Notes under the pieces: model-generated | The model's database searches: none | Seen by the model: only the letters and a program-made list of their open reading frames with translations | What the model was told of the DNA's origin: nothing | Made by a program: the position numbers and the translations under genes | IMG/VR virus record: IMGVR_UViG_3300037882_001607 | Coordinates: 1 to 35,170 of that record | Strand: one strand, 5' to 3' | DNA from: a virus | Length of the DNA: 35,170 bases | Shown: positions 7,339-14,449 of the stretch, in pieces | Layout: each line of letters opens with the position of its first letter | How positions within the stretch are numbered: position 1 is the first letter of the stretch

Positions 7339-8327
7339 GCTGTTTCTCCTTCGGTTATGACGGCCCAAGATGCGATTTCGACCTTCTGGTCGTCTGTCAA
7401 AATCTCTCTGGTTTGGATGGTTGAAATCAAATCGTTGACGGACTTACCGCCTTCGATAGTCTTTTTCCAGCCGGCCTTTTTCTTTTCAAAAGACTCGGTG
7501 GTGCAGGTTTCTGGTGTTTTGGGTTTGGTGGCTGCAGGCGCGGCACCCTCTTCAAATTCAAACCAGTCGGCTGGGGAACTCATTTCGTCGCGCAAGCTGG
7601 CATAAACGCGCTTGAGCATCACCACCTGGGCAGGCTGGATGGCTTCAAGCCTGCGCTGAATGCGCTTTTCAATCTGTTCTCGGGTCACGCCAAACTCGGA
7701 AAAGGCTTCAACCATCTTGACCATGGCTGCTGGGCTGGTATCGGCTTTTGTGCGCAGGGTTACTTCAGCCTGATTCATGGCTGTATCAATCACATCGCCG
7801 GGGATCATGGCCAGGATGCATGCGCGGACGCGGCGCTGGGCTTGGTTTGCAATCAGCTCGTAAATGTCGCGTTCATCTTTGAGCTTGTAACCGCCGCCTT
7901 TGGTGTCGCGCCAGTGTTTAACAATGAACTGCAGACGCTTGAAGCAGCGGTTTTCAAGGTCTGCGCAATATGCTTCAACTTCTGAAAATGGGGTGCCGTT
8001 GTCGTCAGAGCCTCGGGCCAGTTCGCGCCAGCCTTGTTCCATGTTCCCCCATTGTTGGGCGATGGCCTCGGCTGCGCGGATGCTGGGGCCACAGATATCA
8101 GTGCCGCCACGGGAAAATTGGTACTGCGACTTTTCAGCCAAACCGGGACGGGTGAAGGCGTTCAGTATCTTGTCCATGCTGGCGACCACGTTGCGCGGGA
8201 ACTGTTGGGCCATCATGTATTTGGCTTGCGTCTCAGCAAGTTCGCGGGTCTGCGCTTGGCGCGCCCCACTGGTTTCGGCCAAGGCTGTAGAGCGCTGTCC
8301 CATTGGGTTTTCGACAAGGTTATTCAT
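7335..8327 (-). CDS. putative phage single-strand annealing recombinase
   Basis: 330 residues with GGAG seven bases before ATG 8327. The core contains GGTDICGPSIRAAEAIAQQW, GYKLKDERDIYELIANQAQR and RRVRACILAMIPGDVID. I know this set of motifs from phage proteins encoded next to YqaJ-type exonucleases and regarded as functional counterparts of RecT/Red-beta. The C-terminus is a Lys/Ala-rich linker and a small helical domain. The stop overlaps the exonuclease start, as expected for a two-component recombination system. Direct RecT homology cannot be shown from the sequence alone. Confidence 0.6.
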   Translation of the reverse strand: MNNLVENPMGQRSTALAETSGARQAQTRELAETQAKYMMAQQFPRNVVASMDKILNAFTRPGLAEKSQYQFSRGGTDICGPSIRAAEAIAQQWGNMEQGWRELARGSDDNGTPFSEVEAYCADLENRCFKRLQFIVKHWRDTKGGGYKLKDERDIYELIANQAQRRVRACILAMIPGDVIDTAMNQAEVTLRTKADTSPAAMVKMVEAFSEFGVTREQIEKRIQRRLEAIQPAQVVMLKRVYASLRDEMSSPADWFEFEEGAAPAATKPKTPETCTTESFEKKKAGWKKTIEGGKSVNDLISTIQTREILTDDQKVEIASWAVITEGETA

Positions 8328-8342
8328 GTGTTTCTCCAGTAA

Positions 8343-8666
8343 TCAAAAAAAGTAGCGATACAGGCCGTAAGCCACAGCCGAAAAGATGCAGACCAAGTAA
8401 GCGCGGTACAGTCCTGGCGGCTCATGATTGAAAAGCGCGCCGATGGCAATGAAGGTGCCGACAACGCCAGACAGCCAAAGCCAAAAACTGTCAAAGCTGA
8501 CTACCGGGGAATCTGGCTCTGCGTGAAAGTCGCGGCTGACATAAGCAGCAGTAGCGCGGTCGTGGGCATCCTGCGGCGGTGTGGCATAGCAGCCAGGGCC
8601 GCAGCGGTAGGCCGTATCGCACTCTTGGTGAGATACTGGACAGAACTTGGAGTGCTGGCAGGTCAT
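8343..8666 (-). CDS. small two-span membrane protein
   Basis: 107 residues. The N-terminal third is Cys-rich (CQHSKFCPVSHQECDTAYRCGPGCY), perhaps metal-binding or disulfide-linked. Two hydrophobic segments follow at about residues 62-80 (WLWLSGVVGTFIAIGALF) and 90-106 (YLVCIFSAVAYGLYRYFF). There is no signal peptide, so the Cys-rich part is probably cytoplasmic. It overlaps the gene upstream by ATGA. A role in membrane-linked exclusion is possible but not shown. Confidence 0.65.
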   Translation of the reverse strand: MTCQHSKFCPVSHQECDTAYRCGPGCYATPPQDAHDRATAAYVSRDFHAEPDSPVVSFDSFWLWLSGVVGTFIAIGALFNHEPPGLYRAYLVCIFSAVAYGLYRYFF

Positions 8667-8929
8667 TTCGCCACCTCATAATCATCAATTTCGTCGCCGT
8701 CTTCGCTTGCCCACTCGTACCATCTGCCATCTTCTTCGCAGATCTCCAGTCCGCCAGCGTTGCAGTAGTCGGGTTTGATGCGGTGATCAAGTTGGAACTG
8801 GTCATAGTGGGCCAGGACATCAAGCAGCTTCTTGGCCTCTTCGGGCGATGCGACATCGACAAAAAACGCATCGCAGCCCAACTGTGGAAACCAGTAAACC
8901 CGGAGGTCGCCGATCTTTGGTTCTTTCAT
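8663..8929 (-). CDS. superinfection-exclusion gp17-like protein
   Basis: 88 residues from ATG 8929 (ATGA overlap; the longer start at 8962 lies inside the upstream gene). The sequence contains GDLRVYWFPQ, EEAKKLLDVLAHYDQFQLDHR and RIKPDYCNAGGLEI, followed by an acidic Trp-rich tail. This resembles the family named after P22 gene 17 (superinfection exclusion gene product 17), where the YD-x-FQ ... I-KPDYCN-GG core is characteristic. I rely on memory of the family, so the name is tentative. It is flanked by two small membrane proteins. Confidence 0.5.
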   Translation of the reverse strand: MKEPKIGDLRVYWFPQLGCDAFFVDVASPEEAKKLLDVLAHYDQFQLDHRIKPDYCNAGGLEICEEDGRWYEWASEDGDEIDDYEVAK

Positions 8930-9189
8930 TTCGCAGCTCCAGTCTTGACAGCATCCCGGCAAACAAGGTGCTGGCCGTCCAATAAATAAATCTGGGCATC
9001 AGGCCCTCTCATAGCCTTGCAGGCCTCGATTTCAGCCATGATCAGAAAGTGGCTGTGCTGGGCTTCGCCGATGTCATCAGCAACCGCTTGAGCTGCTTCT
9101 GTGTCTTCTGAGAACGGCACGACCCAAATTAGGGCAACTAGGGCCAACATCAGAAAAGCCAGCTTGGTGTTTGGGCTGTAGCGGCTCAT
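8926..9189 (-). CDS. small membrane-anchored protein
   Basis: 87 residues with one N-terminal hydrophobic stretch at about residues 10-26 (LAFLMLALVALIWVVPF) after a basic start, fitting a signal anchor. The remaining ~60 residues are acidic and soluble-looking with two Cys. It starts with an ATGA overlap. No family recognised. Confidence 0.65.
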   Translation of the reverse strand: MSRYSPNTKLAFLMLALVALIWVVPFSEDTEAAQAVADDIGEAQHSHFLIMAEIEACKAMRGPDAQIYLLDGQHLVCRDAVKTGAAK

Positions 9190-9566
9190 GACTGTTTACC
9201 GTTTGTGTCAATGCCGTTGACCTGGGTGTCAGCTTCCATAAGCCAGACGCGAGACATTCCATCGCCATAGTTTTTAGTCGCCAGCACTTTTGCATTCAGA
9301 CTGGCGCGGCGGATATAAGCGCGCATTGCACCGGACACGCGCCCCATTTCGCCGGGGTGGCATTTGATGGCCTGGCCAAGTTTCATTTTTTGGAAAAGGG
9401 CCGTGTACTTGGTTCCAGCTGGCGCTTTGTGCGGCTGAATCTTGTCATCGCAGATAACAAGTTTTGACGGGTCTGTGTGCTTTGATGGTGTGCTCATGAT
9501 TACTCGAAATGGGTTGTGCGCGCCTTGGGTAGTCGCTGCTGTCTTGATGGTCTGGGCGATGCTCAT
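9186..9566 (-). CDS. hypothetical phage protein
   Basis: 126 residues from ATG 9566, overlapping the upstream stop by ATGA; an internal ATG at residue 24 is an alternative start. The C-terminal 90 residues (PAGTKYTALFQKMKLGQAIK ... VSGAMRAYIRRASL ... SRVWLMEA) look like a small basic domain, possibly nucleic-acid binding. No family is recognised. Confidence 0.6.
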   Translation of the reverse strand: MSIAQTIKTAATTQGAHNPFRVIMSTPSKHTDPSKLVICDDKIQPHKAPAGTKYTALFQKMKLGQAIKCHPGEMGRVSGAMRAYIRRASLNAKVLATKNYGDGMSRVWLMEADTQVNGIDTNGKQS

Positions 9567-9760
9567 GCTGCACTCCAGTTAGCTGCGATAACTTCATCCA
9601 CAAACTTGTCGCCAGCCTTCATGGCCTCGTTTTGTTTGACCTGTTCCCGTGCCACGCAAAAAGGCAGGCTTGGGTCAATCTGTCCGAGCAGCACATGGGC
9701 CAGCTCGCTTTGCAGTTGCCGGATAACTCCGATTGCGTCATTGATGACATCGGTTTTCAC
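9563..9760 (-). CDS. hypothetical small protein
   Basis: 65 residues, mainly helical (VINDAIGVIRQLQSELAHVL). It is joined to both neighbours by 4-base overlaps in the proximal leftward operon. No motif recognised. Confidence 0.6.
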   Translation of the reverse strand: MKTDVINDAIGVIRQLQSELAHVLLGQIDPSLPFCVAREQVKQNEAMKAGDKFVDEVIAANWSAA

Positions 9761-10125
9761 GAATCCACCTCTGCGTTTTCAATACCAAACTGGACGGCGA
9801 TGACTTCGCAAGCCTCTTGCGCCTCAATCACGCCACGCCTTGCAGCCAGCATCAGGGCTTGCATAACTTTGCAGCTGATGGCCGGATAGCTCTCAATAAT
9901 TGAGGTCATGCTTTCGTGCAGAAACTCCGGACGGCTGCGGTAGGGCCAGTCACAGGCAACAATCTGGGTTTTGGTCTTTCCCAAAACGATGCTGTTGGGG
10001 TCGCACTTTGCAATTGCCACGCGCATTTCAGTTGCGCGGGCAATCTCGCTGGCCTGCATCTGTTCGCTGTAGCTGGCCAGCTTGTCTGTGTGACGGTCAG
10101 CGTCTAAAACCGGGTTTGCTGTCAT
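9757..10125 (-). CDS. hypothetical protein, first gene of the leftward recombination operon
   Basis: 122 residues from ATG 10125. An in-frame ATG at 10143 exists, but GGAG lies at good spacing (GGAGATTGAC) before 10125 and nothing suitable before 10143. The protein is helical at both ends, with a central TQIVACDWPYRSRPEFLHE segment. No family recognised. It is the first gene after the long leader of the leftward promoter, the position of N in lambda, but it lacks the Arg-rich motif of N proteins. Confidence 0.6.
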   Translation of the reverse strand: MTANPVLDADRHTDKLASYSEQMQASEIARATEMRVAIAKCDPNSIVLGKTKTQIVACDWPYRSRPEFLHESMTSIIESYPAISCKVMQALMLAARRGVIEAQEACEVIAVQFGIENAEVDS

Positions 10126-10484
10126 GTCAATCTCCATCTCCATGGTTAGTTGTTCTCAAAATCTCAGGTAGGTGTAGGCTGGTCTGGCCAGCTATCGGCT
10201 GTCAGCAATCTTGATCAGTGCCTAGGCCGTCGCCGTGACGCCTATATCCGGTTTCCCGGCATGGGTGCTGATTGCGTTTTATGTGTCTATCCACATCGCT
10301 ACACCTATCTGAAATCTCAAATCGAAGCCTTGACCCGCAAGGCTTTGAACTGATCCCCTGCCGCTGTAACTGCAGGGGAGGAATGCGCGCTACATATGAC
10401 CTCCTGAACGTCCCGCCAGAGCCGCTGGCGTATCGGTAAACCCCGGCTATGGCCTGGGTTTGGGTTGTTTGTTGCGATGGATGA
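10126..10484. other. leader of the leftward operon; no convincing gene
   Basis: About 350 bases between the leftward promoter and the first leftward gene. On the minus strand it holds a strong AGGAGG followed at once by ATG-TAG (start-stop, 10395-10390), and a perfect 7-base inverted repeat, CCCCTGC at 10355-10361 with GCAGGGG at 10372-10378. On the plus strand two short open frames exist: 10150-10353 (TTG start) and 10281-10439 (52 codons, ATG). Neither has a clear promoter and I do not call them. The long structured leader may carry an antitermination or attenuation signal. Confidence 0.4.
10355..10378. repeat. 7-bp perfect inverted repeat with 10-base loop
   Basis: CCCCTGC (10355-10361) and GCAGGGG (10372-10378) can form a GC-rich hairpin in the leftward leader RNA. 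No T-run follows on either strand, so it is not a simple terminator. Confidence 0.5.
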
Positions 10485-10513
10485 ACTGTATCCCAGCTTT
10501 ATTTAACTGTCAA
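10485..10513 (-). promoter_or_regulatory. leftward early promoter (PL-like)
   Basis: Reading leftward, a perfect TTGACA -35 (10513-10508) is followed after 17 bp by TACAGT (10490-10485), four of six matches to the -10 consensus. It points into the recombination operon. It lies back to back with the rightward promoter, 36 bases from its -35 box, like the early control regions of lambdoid phages. Confidence 0.6.
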
Positions 10514-10548
10514 CTCTTTTTTACATTTAATTGACAAGTATTTTTGAT

Positions 10549-10577
10549 TTGACAAAATCGGAGGGCGGTGGTAAAGT
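10549..10577 (+). promoter_or_regulatory. rightward early promoter (PR-like), leaderless for cro
   Basis: A perfect TTGACA (10549-10554), a 17-bp spacer and TAAAGT (10572-10577) form a good promoter. The start point should fall at or beside ATG 10584, six bases beyond the -10 box, so the cro mRNA is probably leaderless. A second TTGACA lies exactly 18 bp upstream (10531-10536), and its reverse complement is the -35 of the leftward promoter; these repeats could be part of operators. Confidence 0.6.
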
Positions 10578-10583
10578 GGCGGC

Positions 10584-10757
10584 ATGACCAAAAAACAAGC
10601 AATTAAACTCGCTGGCAGCGGCGCAGAGCTGGGGCGGATTGTTGGCGCATCGCGTCAAGTTGTCCACTCGTGGGCAAAAAACAAAATTCCTGAGCTTTAC
10701 ATGTACCGACTCAAAGAAAAAAAGCCAGAATGGTTTTTGGCGAAGGTGGCAGCATGA
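10584..10757 (+). CDS. cro: Cro-like repressor
   Basis: 57 residues, MTKKQAIKLAG then a helix-turn-helix at about 13-31 (AELGRIVGASRQVVHSWAK), then IPELYMYRLKEKKPEWF. The layout (short start, AxAxGxSxxxVSxW-like helix pair, IPxxxxYRLE) matches P22-type Cro. It is the first gene of the rightward operon and would bind operators between the divergent promoters. There is no ribosome site at useful distance and the ATG coincides with the predicted transcription start. A partner cI gene is not found beside it. Confidence 0.75.
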   Translation: MTKKQAIKLAGSGAELGRIVGASRQVVHSWAKNKIPELYMYRLKEKKPEWFLAKVAA

Positions 10758-10963
10758 CCAAACCAAACCCAAAGCTCCGCGATGTAAACGGCGTTCCTCA
10801 AGTAAGCATTGCCCCGCGCAATTACGGCGCGCAAGAAAAAGCAGCTTTCTCGCCCCCTGACCGCATCACAAACAGCATGGGCGCGAATGGCTATTGCCCA
10901 AAAATGCCGGAATGCACACGGCCTGGTGCTGGCCAGCTTTCACCGAATGGGCGGGCGGCATGA
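10754..10963 (+). CDS. hypothetical phage protein
   Basis: 69 residues from ATG 10754 (ATGA overlap with cro). It begins TKPNPKLRDVNGVPQVSIAP and ends in a short segment with two Cys (GYCPKMPECTRPGAGQL). It is in the position where lambdoid phages carry cII, but no helix-turn-helix is visible. Function unknown. Confidence 0.6.
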   Translation: MTKPNPKLRDVNGVPQVSIAPRNYGAQEKAAFSPPDRITNSMGANGYCPKMPECTRPGAGQLSPNGRAA

Positions 10964-11262
10964 ACTGCAAACCCGATGACATAGCCTACATCGTTGCACC
11001 AGCGGCCCAAGAGTGCCGAGGCCGATTCGTCAAGGTTTTGAGGCGCGCTGGCATCAATGAAATTCTCGATGGCCAGCACTATCAGCTCAGCAACCCGTCA
11101 GTCGTGGCTTGGGTTTGCGAAGGCCAGATTCCCCACTATTTGGGCGGGACTGTCAATTTGTCGGTTATTGGTGACGCTTGTTTGCGCCCAATCCGCGACC
11201 AGCCAGGCGACGACATCACCCTTACCTGGGCACCCGTCCCCGGTGTTCTGGTGGACGCCTAA
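10960..11262 (+). CDS. conserved phage hypothetical protein
   Basis: 100 residues from ATG 10960 (ATGA overlap). The sequence begins with CKPDDIAYIVAPAAQECRGR and ends with LRPIRDQPGDDITLTWAPVP. I recognise this pair of motifs as typical of a small phage protein common in betaproteobacterial and other proteobacterial phages, of unknown function and probably a beta-barrel (SH3-like start). Confidence 0.65.
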   Translation: MNCKPDDIAYIVAPAAQECRGRFVKVLRRAGINEILDGQHYQLSNPSVVAWVCEGQIPHYLGGTVNLSVIGDACLRPIRDQPGDDITLTWAPVPGVLVDA

Positions 11263-11266
11263 CCCC

Positions 11267-11443
11267 ATGAACTGCGCCCGCTGCAATCGCCCCATGACCA
11301 AGCCTTACGCAGTGGTCGGCAAATACAGCTTTGGGCCTGTCTGCTTTACCAAGATGTTTGGCAAAAAGGAACAGGTCAAGACTGGCAAGCGGGCTGTGCG
11401 GGTAGAGATAAATCAATTGGAATTGGAATTGGAAACCGTATGA
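11267..11443 (+). CDS. small zinc-ribbon protein (DUF6011-like)
   Basis: 58 residues. Cys3-x2-Cys6 at the start (NCARCNRPM) and GPVC at 23-26 match the small zinc-ribbon type CxxCgrpL ... GpvCxxK. The start is 4 bases after the previous stop, with no strong ribosome site. Longer upstream frames read through the neighbour and are rejected. Its stop overlaps the methyltransferase start. Confidence 0.6.
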   Translation: MNCARCNRPMTKPYAVVGKYSFGPVCFTKMFGKKEQVKTGKRAVRVEINQLELELETV

Positions 11444-12120
11444 CCTACGTTCAAAAAGTTGTGATTGGGGATGCGACGCTTCTACTTGGCGATTGCATGG
11501 ACATCTTGCCTACGCTGGGTCAGGTTGATGCGGTGATTACAGATCCGCCCTATGGGCTGTCAGAAAAACTTCTTGGCGGTAGAACTAGCGATATTTTTAA
11601 GGACGCTCTACACGATTGGGATGCTACCGCCCCGGCTGAATTGCTCGACCAAGCGCTGCGACTTTCTGATAAAGCCATTGTTTGGGGTGGCAATTACTTC
11701 TCTTTGCCGCCGTCGCGTTGCTGGCTGACATGGATTAAGCGTGATGCCGTGCGAACTATGGCCGGGTGTGAGCTTGCCTGGACAAACTTCGATGCCAATG
11801 CAAAGTTTTTCGACTGGACGATTGCGGCTACGAACGCCGAACGGGTTGCACATCCAACACAAAAGCCGCTGGCGCTTATGCGTTGGTGTATTGAGCAGGC
11901 CGGTAAACCCGAAACCATCCAAGACATTCTCGACCCGTTTATGGGAAGCGGCACGACTGGAGTCGCAGCCGTCCAAATGGGCCGCAAGTTCACCGGAATA
12001 GAACGCGAACCCAAATACTTCGCCATCGCCTGCCAACGCATAGAGCAAGCCCACGCCCAAGGCCAACTATTCGCACCAGTGCAGGCCAAGCCTGAACAGT
12101 TGAGTTTGGAGGCCGCATGA
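11440..12120 (+). CDS. DNA methyltransferase, beta class (N6-adenine or N4-cytosine)
   Basis: 226 residues. The catalytic DPPY is at 35-38 and the AdoMet-binding DPFMGSGTT at 165-173, so the order is motif IV before motif I, as in beta-class enzymes. HPTQKP at 138-143 is the usual motif before the AdoMet pocket. The target-recognition part between them is short. There is no restriction nuclease beside it, so it is an orphan, most likely modifying phage DNA against host restriction. Target sequence cannot be read from the protein. Confidence 0.85.
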   Translation: MTYVQKVVIGDATLLLGDCMDILPTLGQVDAVITDPPYGLSEKLLGGRTSDIFKDALHDWDATAPAELLDQALRLSDKAIVWGGNYFSLPPSRCWLTWIKRDAVRTMAGCELAWTNFDANAKFFDWTIAATNAERVAHPTQKPLALMRWCIEQAGKPETIQDILDPFMGSGTTGVAAVQMGRKFTGIEREPKYFAIACQRIEQAHAQGQLFAPVQAKPEQLSLEAA

Positions 12121-12326
12121 AAACCCGACCAATCGGCGACGACCTGCGCGAAGCCGCAAGCCGCGTAAACGAAGCCCAAGCCGCTTTTCTGGCGACTGGT
12201 GAGGACTCAGACCGTCAAGAGCTTTTGCAGCGTCTGGCGTACCAGGACAAGCTGATTGACGCAGGTCTGAACTACTTTGCAGCGCAGGGTGAGGCTGATA
12301 GCTTGGCTTTGCGGGAGGCGCAATAA
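12117..12326 (+). CDS. hypothetical small helical protein
   Basis: 69 residues, charged and helical (DDLREAASRVNEAQAAFL, QELLQRLAYQDKLID). ATGA overlap with the methyltransferase; the replication initiator starts directly after its stop, with GGGAGG from this gene as its ribosome site. Function unknown. Confidence 0.65.
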   Translation: MKTRPIGDDLREAASRVNEAQAAFLATGEDSDRQELLQRLAYQDKLIDAGLNYFAAQGEADSLALREAQ

Positions 12327-13166
12327 ATGGCCGGTATGGATTGGTTCCGCTGGCATCACGGGTCTGTGACAGATCCGAAATTTGGCTTGGTGGCGCGCAA
12401 GTCTGGCGCTTCATTGCCGGATGTGCTGGCAGTCTGGGCTTACATCCTCGAAGCCGCAAGTCAGTCCGTAGAGCGCGGCGACTTCGGTACTGTGGATTGC
12501 GAAGCCCTGGACTGTCTTTTCAATTTTCCGGGAACGGAAAACCGCACATCTGACATTTTGAAGGCGATGGCTGCGCGTGGGCTCATTGCTGGGTCACGCA
12601 TAGCCAAATGGGAGGAACGCCAACCAAAACGCGAACGAGAAGATAACACTAACGCCAGCCGACAAGCGAACTTTAAAGCCAAGAAAAACCAAGTAACGCC
12701 AGATAACGCCAACGACGACCAAAAAACACCTAGAGAAGATAAGAGTAGAGAAGATAAGAAAGAAGATTCCGTTCCTGACGGAACGGGCGCTTCGCCGCCA
12801 AATTTGCCAACCGATGACCAAGTTGGAAAAGATTCGGCTGAAAAACACAAAACCCCGGCAGAACTCGAAAAGTCCCGGCTTTGGGCATGGGTCAAAACCC
12901 GCATGGTCGAGCAGGGTTCGTCAGCTGATGTGAAGGCCGCTGGGGTGTTGGCTGGAAAGCTGGCGTCGAAGTACGGGGGCGACGTTTTCATTGAAGCCCT
13001 GCGCCAGGGCGAGATTGCTGACCCAGGCGATGTGCACACCTACGTGGTCGCTCTTTGCGAACTTGCGGCAGGCAAGCGGGTGCCTTTGACCAAGCCCGGT
13101 TCACACACCGGATTCCAAACCAAAAACTACCGTGAAGGCGTTGCCGAAGATGGCTCATTCTCCTGA
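12327..13166 (+). CDS. phage replication initiator (lambda O/DnaD-like)
   Basis: 279 residues. The N-terminal ~95 residues (MDWFRWHHGSVTDPKFGLVA, PDVLAVWAYILEAASQS, FNFPGTENRTSDILKAMAAR) form a winged-helix domain seen at the start of phage replisome organiser proteins. A very charged linker (100-150) contains PREDKSREDKKEDS, and the C-terminal half (LWAWVKTRMVEQG ... ADVKAAGVLAGKL) is helical. It lies directly before the helicase loader, as O does before P. The linker is encoded by purine-rich direct repeats that could be origin elements, as in lambda, whose origin is inside O. Confidence 0.7.
   Translation: MAGMDWFRWHHGSVTDPKFGLVARKSGASLPDVLAVWAYILEAASQSVERGDFGTVDCEALDCLFNFPGTENRTSDILKAMAARGLIAGSRIAKWEERQPKREREDNTNASRQANFKAKKNQVTPDNANDDQKTPREDKSREDKKEDSVPDGTGASPPNLPTDDQVGKDSAEKHKTPAELEKSRLWAWVKTRMVEQGSSADVKAAGVLAGKLASKYGGDVFIEALRQGEIADPGDVHTYVVALCELAAGKRVPLTKPGSHTGFQTKNYREGVAEDGSFS
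12731..12759 (+). repeat. direct repeat, 14 bp twice, in the initiator gene (candidate origin element)
   Basis: TAGAGAAGATAAGA occurs at 12731-12744 and again at 12746-12759 (15-base period, one codon block of five). The surrounding strand is almost pure purine. Because phage origins often lie inside the initiator gene, these may be iterons; they could also simply reflect the repeated Arg-Glu-Asp-Lys protein sequence. Confidence 0.4.
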
Positions 13167-13986
13167 AAACTTTGCATCGCAAATCGTGTCCCGTTTGGCA
13201 CCGGGTGCGCCGCTGACCGCCCCGCTGGGTGAGCGCGAAGCCGTGTGCTCGTCCCATGGCCCGTATACCGCCACCGGCACCCGCTACATGGGCAAGCGTG
13301 AAATCTGGACTGGTTGCCCGGACTGCAAAGAGGCAGAGCTTGCCGCCGAGCGCCAGGCAGAAGCCAAAAAACAGGCCGAGCAAGCGCAACGGGTGATTGA
13401 AGCCATGCTTGAAGAGGCCGCAATCCCAAAGCGCTTTATGGGCCGCACGCTGGACAACTTCAAGGCGTCAAATTCAAAGCAATCCGCAGCCCTCAGCATC
13501 GCCAGGGAGTTTGCCAGCAACTTTGAAATCCACCGCAAAAAAGGGACTGGCCTTATTTTCTCTGGCCTGCCAGGCACAGGCAAAAGCCACCTCGCTACCG
13601 CCATCCTTCAGGCCATCATGCCCGACCACTGCGGGGTTTACGTGACCTGTATGCAGATGATTCAAGCTGTCCGGGCGACATGGCGCAAAGACTCCGAAAA
13701 AACAGAGGTGCAAGTCCTTAAAACGTTTGGCGCTGTGCCTCTTTTGGTGTTGGATGAAGTCGGCGTCCAGTACGGAACCGATGGCGAAAAGAACCTGATT
13801 TTTGAGGTGTTGGATCGCCGATACCGCGACATGCTGCCGACCATCATCCTGACCAATGAAAACACTGAGGGATTGAAGGCGCTTGTCGGTGAGCGCAGCT
13901 TTGACCGCCTTACCGAGTCCTGCCGCTGGGTGTCGTTCGATTGGGGCAGCTATCGCCAGACAGCCAAGAAGGAGGCGGCATTGTGA
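13150..13986 (+). CDS. DnaC-type helicase loader ATPase
   Basis: 278 residues from ATG 13150 (an upstream GTG at 13132 is possible). An N-terminal Zn-binding segment has Cys33, His36, Cys56 and Cys59. A coiled helical stretch (60-90) is followed by the AAA+ core: Walker A GLPGTGKS at 139-146, Walker B LLVLDEVG at 198-205, the sensor-like TNENTEGL, and RLTESCRWVSFDWGSYR at the end, typical of the DnaC/IstB group. It would load the host replicative helicase at the phage origin together with the upstream initiator. The last 20 bases carry the strong ribosome site of the next gene. Confidence 0.85.
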   Translation: MAHSPENFASQIVSRLAPGAPLTAPLGEREAVCSSHGPYTATGTRYMGKREIWTGCPDCKEAELAAERQAEAKKQAEQAQRVIEAMLEEAAIPKRFMGRTLDNFKASNSKQSAALSIAREFASNFEIHRKKGTGLIFSGLPGTGKSHLATAILQAIMPDHCGVYVTCMQMIQAVRATWRKDSEKTEVQVLKTFGAVPLLVLDEVGVQYGTDGEKNLIFEVLDRRYRDMLPTIILTNENTEGLKALVGERSFDRLTESCRWVSFDWGSYRQTAKKEAAL

Positions 13987-14144
13987 GCCATAACCCACCA
14001 ACCAAACCGCAATTGCTGGCGCTGACGGGCGACATGAAGGACTGGGCGCGCCGCCTGATAAACCGCCACGAGTTGGGCGAAAAAATCCGGCCTTACTCGC
14101 TCAACCTGGCCCGCGAAGCCCTGAAAGCAAGGGTGTCGGCATGA
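13983..14144 (+). CDS. small basic protein, GTG start
   Basis: 53 residues. GTG 13983 overlaps the loader stop (GTGA), and AAGGAGG at 13969-13975 stands 7 bases before it, which decides this start. The protein is basic and helical (DMKDWARRLINRHELGEKI ... LNLAREALKARVSA). Function unknown; it may work with the loader, as small genes after P-type genes often do. Confidence 0.65.
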   Translation: MSHNPPTKPQLLALTGDMKDWARRLINRHELGEKIRPYSLNLAREALKARVSA

Positions 14145-14449
14145 CCTGCCCTTCAAAACTAGCACGTAGGCAATTTTTGCTTGATCGGTTTTATACCAAC
14201 TTTGGCCCCTGCTGCGCTGGCTGTGACTGGTGGCAGCATCAAAACAGTTGGATTGGTGAATGCATCAAGTCCGCACCAGTTTCTGGCGAACAACGCGCAG
14301 CAATGTTGGGTATCGCGGGCATTTCGTTGCCAATTGGCGCAGGCCACGCCCTGACCGACCGCGCCCACTACTGCGGCGACTTCAAAGACGAGTTCGACTG
14401 GTCAACCTTGCCAGTTCAGTATTTAAAAGAGATTGGCAGGCGCGCATGA
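14141..14449 (+). CDS. conserved Cys-rich phage protein
   Basis: 102 residues. CCAGCDWW, GECIKSAPVSGEQRAAMLGI, AGHALTDRAHYCGDF and FDWSTLPVQYLKEIG recall a small phage protein family with conserved Cys and His likely to bind metal. Function is unknown. It overlaps both neighbours by 4 bases. Confidence 0.65.
   Translation: MTCPSKLARRQFLLDRFYTNFGPCCAGCDWWQHQNSWIGECIKSAPVSGEQRAAMLGIAGISLPIGAGHALTDRAHYCGDFKDEFDWSTLPVQYLKEIGRRA

Noticed and set aside
10527-10772. Minus-strand frame across cro as a possible cI
   Set aside because: It reads through promoter and antisense cro, has no helix-turn-helix and no ribosome site.
14260-14445. N-terminal extension of the HNH-like protein
   Set aside because: It would lie wholly inside the upstream Cys-rich gene; ATG 14446 overlaps its stop properly and begins the recognisable domain.
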